Positions 34,337 through 39,193 of a stretch of 39,193 bases of DNA are shown in pieces. The notes under the pieces are model-generated. The model saw only the letters and a program-made list of their open reading frames with translations, was not told where the DNA came from and did not search any database. Source of the DNA: an uncultured Bacteroidales bacterium (lineage in GTDB: Bacteria; Bacteroidota; Bacteroidia; Bacteroidales; Bacteroidaceae). The stretch spans positions 1 to 39,193 of the forward strand of contig CADCLI010000021.1 of NCBI GenBank assembly GCA_902802285.1, written 5' to 3'. Position numbers and translations under genes: made by a program. Position 1 is the stretch's first letter. Each line of letters opens with the position of its first letter.

Positions 34337-37300
34337 TTGAGCACAGGGCTTGCCTTTGCTCAGAATATGCAAGTTACGGGAATTGCGACATCGGCCGAGG
34401 ACGGAAGCCCAATGCCGGCAGTCGCAGTGGCAGTTCAGGGAACAGGTAGAGGTACAACTACCAATCTTGACGGTGCCTATTCAATTCAAGTACCATCCAA
34501 CGGTACTTTGGTGTTCTCATTCCTGGGCTATGACGATGCTGTAGTTCCGGTAAATGGTAGAACAACTATCAACGTTGCCCTTCAGCCGGGTTCTATTCAG
34601 ATTGAGGATGTTGTCGTCACAGCTATGGGTATCAAGCGTTCAGAGAAAGCGTTGGGTTACTCCGCTACTTCTGTAAAGGGAGACGCTATCTCCGAGAAGC
34701 GTACTGCCGACATCATGTCAAGTCTGGCAGGTAAGGTTGCCGGTGTGCAGATTGCAGCTACATCATCTGACCCGGGTGCTTCACAGTCTGTCATCATCCG
34801 TGGTGTCAGCTCTCTCAGCGGAAGCAACCAGCCTCTCTATGTGATTGACGGTGTTCCTATGAACAACACAGCCCATTATTCATCAGATGGTCTTAACGCA
34901 GGTTATGACTTCGGTAACGGTGCAAATGCCGTTAACCCCGATGATGTGGAGAATATGACCATTCTTAAGGGTGCTGCTGCTACCGCTCTTTACGGTTCAC
35001 GTGCTGCTAACGGTGTTGTTATGATTACAACCAAGTCCGGTAAGAAAGGAAACGGAATAGGTATTGAGTATAACGGTGGTATCCAGTGGAGCACAGTTCT
35101 GCGTCTGCCGCAGATGCAGAATGACTTCGGTATGGGTTGGTACGGTGACAAGACCGACGATGAGAACGGTTCCTGGGGTCCCCGCTTTGATGGTACAAAC
35201 AATATCTATGGTGCTATCTACAACAACTCACAGAAGATGAAGCCGTATTCTGCAATGGAAGACAATATCAGGGATTTCTTTGATGTAGGTGTTCGTTACA
35301 ACAATAGCCTCTCTTTCAACGGTGCAACAGATAAGAGTGATTACTTTGTATCGTTCTCACAGATCAGTGATGATGGTATGATTCCTACCAAGGCAGACTC
35401 TTATGACAAGTATACTTTCTCATTGCGTGGCAGTCACAAGGTTAACAAGGTTACATTCTCAACATCTTTGAACTATGCCAGCCAGAAGAACAGCTTTGCT
35501 TCAACCGGTCAGGGCGAGAGTTCAATGTATAACGCTATCATGCAGACTCCGCGTGATATCAGCATCATCGGCCTTAAGGACCTTAACGATCCCTTCAACA
35601 CTCCGGGTTACTACTATACTCCTTACGGTATCACCAACCCCTACTGGGTTCTTGAGAACTATGAGAACAAGTATACTGCAGAGCGTCTGTATGGTAAGTT
35701 CCAGTTTGACTGGGATATCCTGAATGATCTTAAGTTTACATACCGTCTGGGTCTTGACACAGAGGTAAGCCAGTCTGATTTTGGTGCTCCTAACCTGGTT
35801 GCACTGTTCGGTACAGGTACATATAACGGTGATAACGGTGCTTCTACATTCGATGGAAACGAGGGCTCATATTCAGAGAGCATGACCCGTCGTATGGAGA
35901 TGAACCACGATTTCATGTTGAATTATACCAAGAAGTTCGGTGAAATAGGACTTAACGTTCTTGCCGGTTTCAACGGCAACCAGCGTAAGGCAAACTCATT
36001 TGGTGCCGGTATTACCAAGCTTACCATACCCACATGGTATGACCTGAGCAACACCACATCATCACCTTCTGTTGACCAGAGCAGGTCAATGCGTCGTCTG
36101 ATGCGTGCTTACGGACAGGTTGAAGCTGCTTACAAGGAGCTTCTGTTCCTGACAGTAAGTGCCAGTAACGACTGGTCATCAACACTGCCCAAGGAGAACC
36201 GCAGCTTCTTCTATCCCGGTGTAACTGCCAGCTTCGTATTCAGCGAACTGATGCCCGAGGCTGAGGATTGGCTGAGTCTTGGTAAGGTCCGCGCCAGCTG
36301 GGGTAAGACCGGTAATGATGCTTCACCTTATATGACTAACGCTACATATGCTCAGGCTGGCGGTTCAGGTTACTGGGGCGCATTCAACTTCCCCTATACC
36401 ACAGCCGGTTACAACGCTTATACACTTGGCAATGTGCTGGGTAGCACCACACTGAGCCCTGAGATGACAACCGAGTATGAGTTCGGTCTGAATATGGCAT
36501 TCCTTGACAACCGTTTCTCATTTGATGTAGCTTACTACAACCGTAATACCGACAAGCAAATCTATTCACTTGATATGGATTACGCAACCGGTTTCTCTGC
36601 TCAGAACACTAACCTTGGTAAGGTTTCCAACAAGGGTATAGAGGCTATGGTTTCTCTTACTCCTGTCCGCACCAAGGACTTTGAGTGGATAGTAAGCGCC
36701 AACTACACCAAGAACTGGAGTAAGGTTGAGAGCCTGCCAGAGGATCTGGGTGGTGAGGCTATCATCTACGGATTCAGTGGCGGCACAGGAATGTACGCTA
36801 TAGTAGGTGAGCCTGTTGGTACTTTCAAGGCCGAGGTTCCCAAGAGAAGCCCCGACGGCAAGATTGTTGTCAACGCAAGCACCGGTCTGCCTGTAGCAGA
36901 TGATGAGATGCAGATTGTAGGTGACATGAACTATGATTACCAGATGGGTATCTCAACAACCCTTAAGTATAAGGGCCTGTCACTCTCTGCCGATATGGAT
37001 ATCCGTCAGGGTGGTCTGATGTTCTCACGTACCAAGGATATCGAGTACTTTACCGGTAACGCTATACAGACTGCTTACAATGACCGTAACGACTTCATCA
37101 TACCCAACTCTGTAAATGAGATTACCGATGCTGAGGGTAATGTTGCTTATGTTGAGAACGAGACTGCAATAGGTCTGACTGGTTTCAACAACAAGATATA
37201 TAATTACTGGGATGCCGGTGGTGATATGATGGGCAGTTCGTTCCTGATTGACAAATCTTATGTCAAGCTGCGTTCAGTAGTACTCAGCTATGAGTTGCCA

Positions 37301-37504
37301 AAGGCTTGGTTCAAGGACTTCTTTGTAAAGAATGTTGTCCTGTCTGCTTACGGAAGCAACCTGTTTGTATGGACTCCTGCTTCCAATACATTTGTTGATC
37401 CTGAGTTGACCTCATTCGGTAATGATTTGGAGGGTAACTTCGGTGAGTACTCTGCTAACCCGAGCTCACGTCACTTTGGTTTCAACCTCAAGTTCAACTT
37501 TTAA
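34304..37504 (+). CDS. SusC/RagA TonB-linked outer-membrane protein (susC2, predicted ON)
   Basis: A 1066-residue TonB-dependent transporter with signal peptide MRKILLMMAAVLSTGLAFAQ, a carboxypeptidase-regulatory-like domain (to about 105), a plug with LYGSRAANGVVMITTKSGK, and a beta barrel ending FGFNLKFNF. It is close to susC1 in the first ~100 residues (GYDDAVVPVNGR) but differs greatly after that, so the two channels probably take different substrates. A TTG two codons upstream is rejected. It has a consensus promoter at 34121-34153 and is followed by susD2 after 13 bases. Confidence 0.95.
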   Translation: MRKILLMMAAVLSTGLAFAQNMQVTGIATSAEDGSPMPAVAVAVQGTGRGTTTNLDGAYSIQVPSNGTLVFSFLGYDDAVVPVNGRTTINVALQPGSIQIEDVVVTAMGIKRSEKALGYSATSVKGDAISEKRTADIMSSLAGKVAGVQIAATSSDPGASQSVIIRGVSSLSGSNQPLYVIDGVPMNNTAHYSSDGLNAGYDFGNGANAVNPDDVENMTILKGAAATALYGSRAANGVVMITTKSGKKGNGIGIEYNGGIQWSTVLRLPQMQNDFGMGWYGDKTDDENGSWGPRFDGTNNIYGAIYNNSQKMKPYSAMEDNIRDFFDVGVRYNNSLSFNGATDKSDYFVSFSQISDDGMIPTKADSYDKYTFSLRGSHKVNKVTFSTSLNYASQKNSFASTGQGESSMYNAIMQTPRDISIIGLKDLNDPFNTPGYYYTPYGITNPYWVLENYENKYTAERLYGKFQFDWDILNDLKFTYRLGLDTEVSQSDFGAPNLVALFGTGTYNGDNGASTFDGNEGSYSESMTRRMEMNHDFMLNYTKKFGEIGLNVLAGFNGNQRKANSFGAGITKLTIPTWYDLSNTTSSPSVDQSRSMRRLMRAYGQVEAAYKELLFLTVSASNDWSSTLPKENRSFFYPGVTASFVFSELMPEAEDWLSLGKVRASWGKTGNDASPYMTNATYAQAGGSGYWGAFNFPYTTAGYNAYTLGNVLGSTTLSPEMTTEYEFGLNMAFLDNRFSFDVAYYNRNTDKQIYSLDMDYATGFSAQNTNLGKVSNKGIEAMVSLTPVRTKDFEWIVSANYTKNWSKVESLPEDLGGEAIIYGFSGGTGMYAIVGEPVGTFKAEVPKRSPDGKIVVNASTGLPVADDEMQIVGDMNYDYQMGISTTLKYKGLSLSADMDIRQGGLMFSRTKDIEYFTGNAIQTAYNDRNDFIIPNSVNEITDAEGNVAYVENETAIGLTGFNNKIYNYWDAGGDMMGSSFLIDKSYVKLRSVVLSYELPKAWFKDFFVKNVVLSAYGSNLFVWTPASNTFVDPELTSFGNDLEGNFGEYSANPSSRHFGFNLKFNF

Positions 37505-37517
37505 TTAGGGTATGACT

Positions 37518-39011
37518 ATGAAAAAATATCTTCTGACATTAAGTGCAGTGGCAATAGCCCTCACTTCCTGCGATCTGGATATTAACGATAACCCGAACAC
37601 TCCGGATAACGAAGCAATTACTGCCGACCTGGTGTTCCCGTCAGTCCAGAATGCCATTATGGCAACCTCTTGCGATATCATGTTCAACTATGCAGGCTTC
37701 TTTGCACAGTATTTTGAGCAGATGCCCGAGGCCAACCAGTTCAATAAGATTGCTGACTACTCAATAACTGAGTCAGACCAGACAATTGACCGTGCTTACT
37801 TGCAGCTTTATGCCCGCGCTCTTGAGGATATAGATGTAGTTCTTGGTAAGGTCAGCAACAAAGCTGATATCCTTGCAGCTACTGCTATGCGTGCATTCGC
37901 GTTCCAGCTGATGGTTGATAACACCAGCGATGCTCCTTATACAGAGGCACTCAAGGGTAGTGCTGTTCCTCAGCCCAAATGGGATGACGGAAAGACCGTC
38001 TATATGGGTATCATTGACGAGCTGACCAAGGCCCTTGCCGATTATCAGGCAAATCCGGATGCAATGACCATGACAGACCTTATGTTCGATAAGAATGCAG
38101 GTCAGTGGGAAGGTTATGCAAATGCCCTGCTGCTCCGTATGTACTTCCGTATGTATGATGCCGGTTTGACAGAGTACAAGGACAAGATTGTTGCTCTGGT
38201 TAATGACAACAAGTTCTTCAAGGGCGATGTTACCATTGACATCTTCTCTGACCAGACAGACAACCGCAGTCCGTTTTACGCAAGTTACTATGCACTTGGT
38301 ACATCAAACCATTGTGCTTCTTACCCCATCATCTCTTACATGACATCTACCAACGATCCTCGTATAGCATACTGCTTTAACAAGAGCGTTAAGGATGATG
38401 ATTATGTAGGCCAGTTACCCGGTGCAAAGGCTCTCTCCAAGACTTGGAACGGTGGTGACTGGAAAAACAGCAACGTAAGTGTTGTCAATTACTCTTTGTT
38501 TGATGGCTCAGGCGTGGAACGTCCTGCATAGCTCTATACACAGGCTAACCTCCAGTTCCTTATTGCCGAGGCAAACGTTCGTTTCATCAATGATGCTGCT
38601 GCTGCTCAGGCTGCATATGAAGCTGCCATCGAGGCAGATTTCAATGCAAAGGGCATAGCCGGTTATGATGCATTCATAGCCGGACCTAAGGTTGCATGGG
38701 CCGGTGCAACAGATAAGCTGAACCTTATTTACATGCAGAAGTGGGCCGCACTATGCTACATGGACAATATGGAGGCATGGAGTGAGATCCGTCGTACTGA
38801 TGTTCCTGTTCTCTCAAACCAGAAGGCAAGCGACATCTTTGCAGATGCTACTATTTACACGCCCGGTGACCTTATCGAACCCGCAGAAAACGGAATTGAG
38901 GCCGGTGGTCTTATGAAACGTATGTTCTATCCCAAGAAGGCTCGTGACCTTAACAAGAACACCCCGTCACCCAAGAAGGGAAGTGATCCTGTTTGGTGGG
39001 ATATTCATTGA
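37518..39011 (+). pseudogene. SusD-like lipoprotein (susD2), interrupted by an in-frame amber codon
   Basis: A SusD/RagB-type lipoprotein of the kind that begins with NDNPNTPDNEAITADLVFPSVQNA (SusD-like group 2). Lipobox LTSC with Cys18. The frame stops at TAG 38529-38531 after 337 residues, in the middle of the usual [21 protein letters not shown] block. The same frame is open after the TAG for 160 more codons to TGA at 39011, with SusD-like sequence ([45 protein letters not shown]). One base change explains it. The truncated lid may be non-functional; read-through or a sequencing error are other options. The start at 37518 is preferred to the ATG at 37512. Confidence 0.88.
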
Positions 39012-39039
39012 TTTGTCATAACCTAAATAAACGACAAGT

Positions 39040-39193
39040 ATGAAAAAGATTATATATAACATATTGATTTGCTCAGGTCTGCTGGCACTTGCTTCATGCG
39101 AGAAGAAAGTCACCACAGAAGATCCTTCAACTATTACGCATTACGTGGTGTTTGAGTTGAACGGCGACCAGACAATGCTTGTTCCGCTGAATT
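39040..39193 (+). CDS. Surface lipoprotein downstream of susD2 (N-terminal 51 codons; cut by window edge)
   Basis: The start MKKIIYNILICSGLLALASC has a lipobox LASC with Cys20. The following part, THYVVFELNGDQTMLVPLN, resembles the start of bacterial Ig-like (DUF5011/5012-like) domains often found after SusD in such loci. It is the third gene of the susC2 unit, 28 bases after susD2. A surface glycan-binding role is plausible, but the rest is outside the window. Confidence 0.75.
   Translation, partial: MKKIIYNILICSGLLALASCEKKVTTEDPSTITHYVVFELNGDQTMLVPLN

Noticed and set aside
38529..38531. UAG recoded as a sense codon.
   Set aside because: No recoding sign such as interrupted frames appears in the other genes, so a simple nonsense mutation is more likely.
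38733..39011. A separate 92-residue gene after susD2.
   Set aside because: It is in the same frame as susD2 and is plainly the C-terminal part of the interrupted SusD, not a gene of its own.
1..39193. CRISPR arrays, rRNA genes, insertion sequences, origin of replication.
   Set aside because: No regularly spaced repeats, rRNA motifs, transposase frames or dnaA-box clusters were seen by eye on either strand.

Overview
The window is chromosomal DNA from a member of the Bacteroidales (Bacteroidota). Four things point there: the gene order of the ribosomal-protein superoperon, promoters of the TTTG-N19-21-TAnnTTTG type, SusC/SusD outer-membrane pairs, and a PorT-like barrel. The genus cannot be fixed from sequence reading alone.

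Layout. Positions 1-12936, minus strand, hold one long operon: rpsL-rpsG-fusA-rpsJ-rplCDWB-rpsS-rplV-rpsC-rplP-rpmC-rpsQ-rplNXE-rpsN-rpsH-rplFR-rpsE-rpmD-rplO-secY, with secY cut by the window edge. A good Bacteroidota promoter lies just upstream of rpsL. Positions 13-19 kb hold a DUF3467 gene, an MFS sugar symporter, asd, a broken lolD-like ABC ATPase, rplS, a PorT-like barrel and an 8Fe ferredoxin. Positions 18.7-22.3 kb hold a START-like/LptF-G/aminotransferase operon. Then come a tRNA-Met(CAU), the pta-ackA acetate pathway, an efp-radC-DUF59-lpxH operon and rpmH.

Positions 27.9-39.2 kb are the accessory part: two divergent SusC/SusD loci with a tyrosine recombinase between them. The two susC genes share a 115-bp inverted repeat (113/115 identical) that covers their leaders and first 11 codons. 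The recombinase and the only recognisable strong susC promoter lie between the repeats. I infer a self-encoded DNA inversion switch that makes one of two nutrient-uptake systems ON; in the sequenced orientation susC2 (right) is predicted ON and susC1 (left) OFF. The ON-side susD carries an in-frame amber stop, while the OFF-side pair is intact.

Other points of note are the lolD deletion/frameshift, 7-bp AATTGAG repeats starting in the stop codons of two convergent gene pairs, an inverted echo of the tRNA 3' half, an extra N-terminal hydrophobic segment on SecY, and overlapping divergent promoters between the ferredoxin and PorT-like genes. All calls come from reading the sequence; no database search was run.
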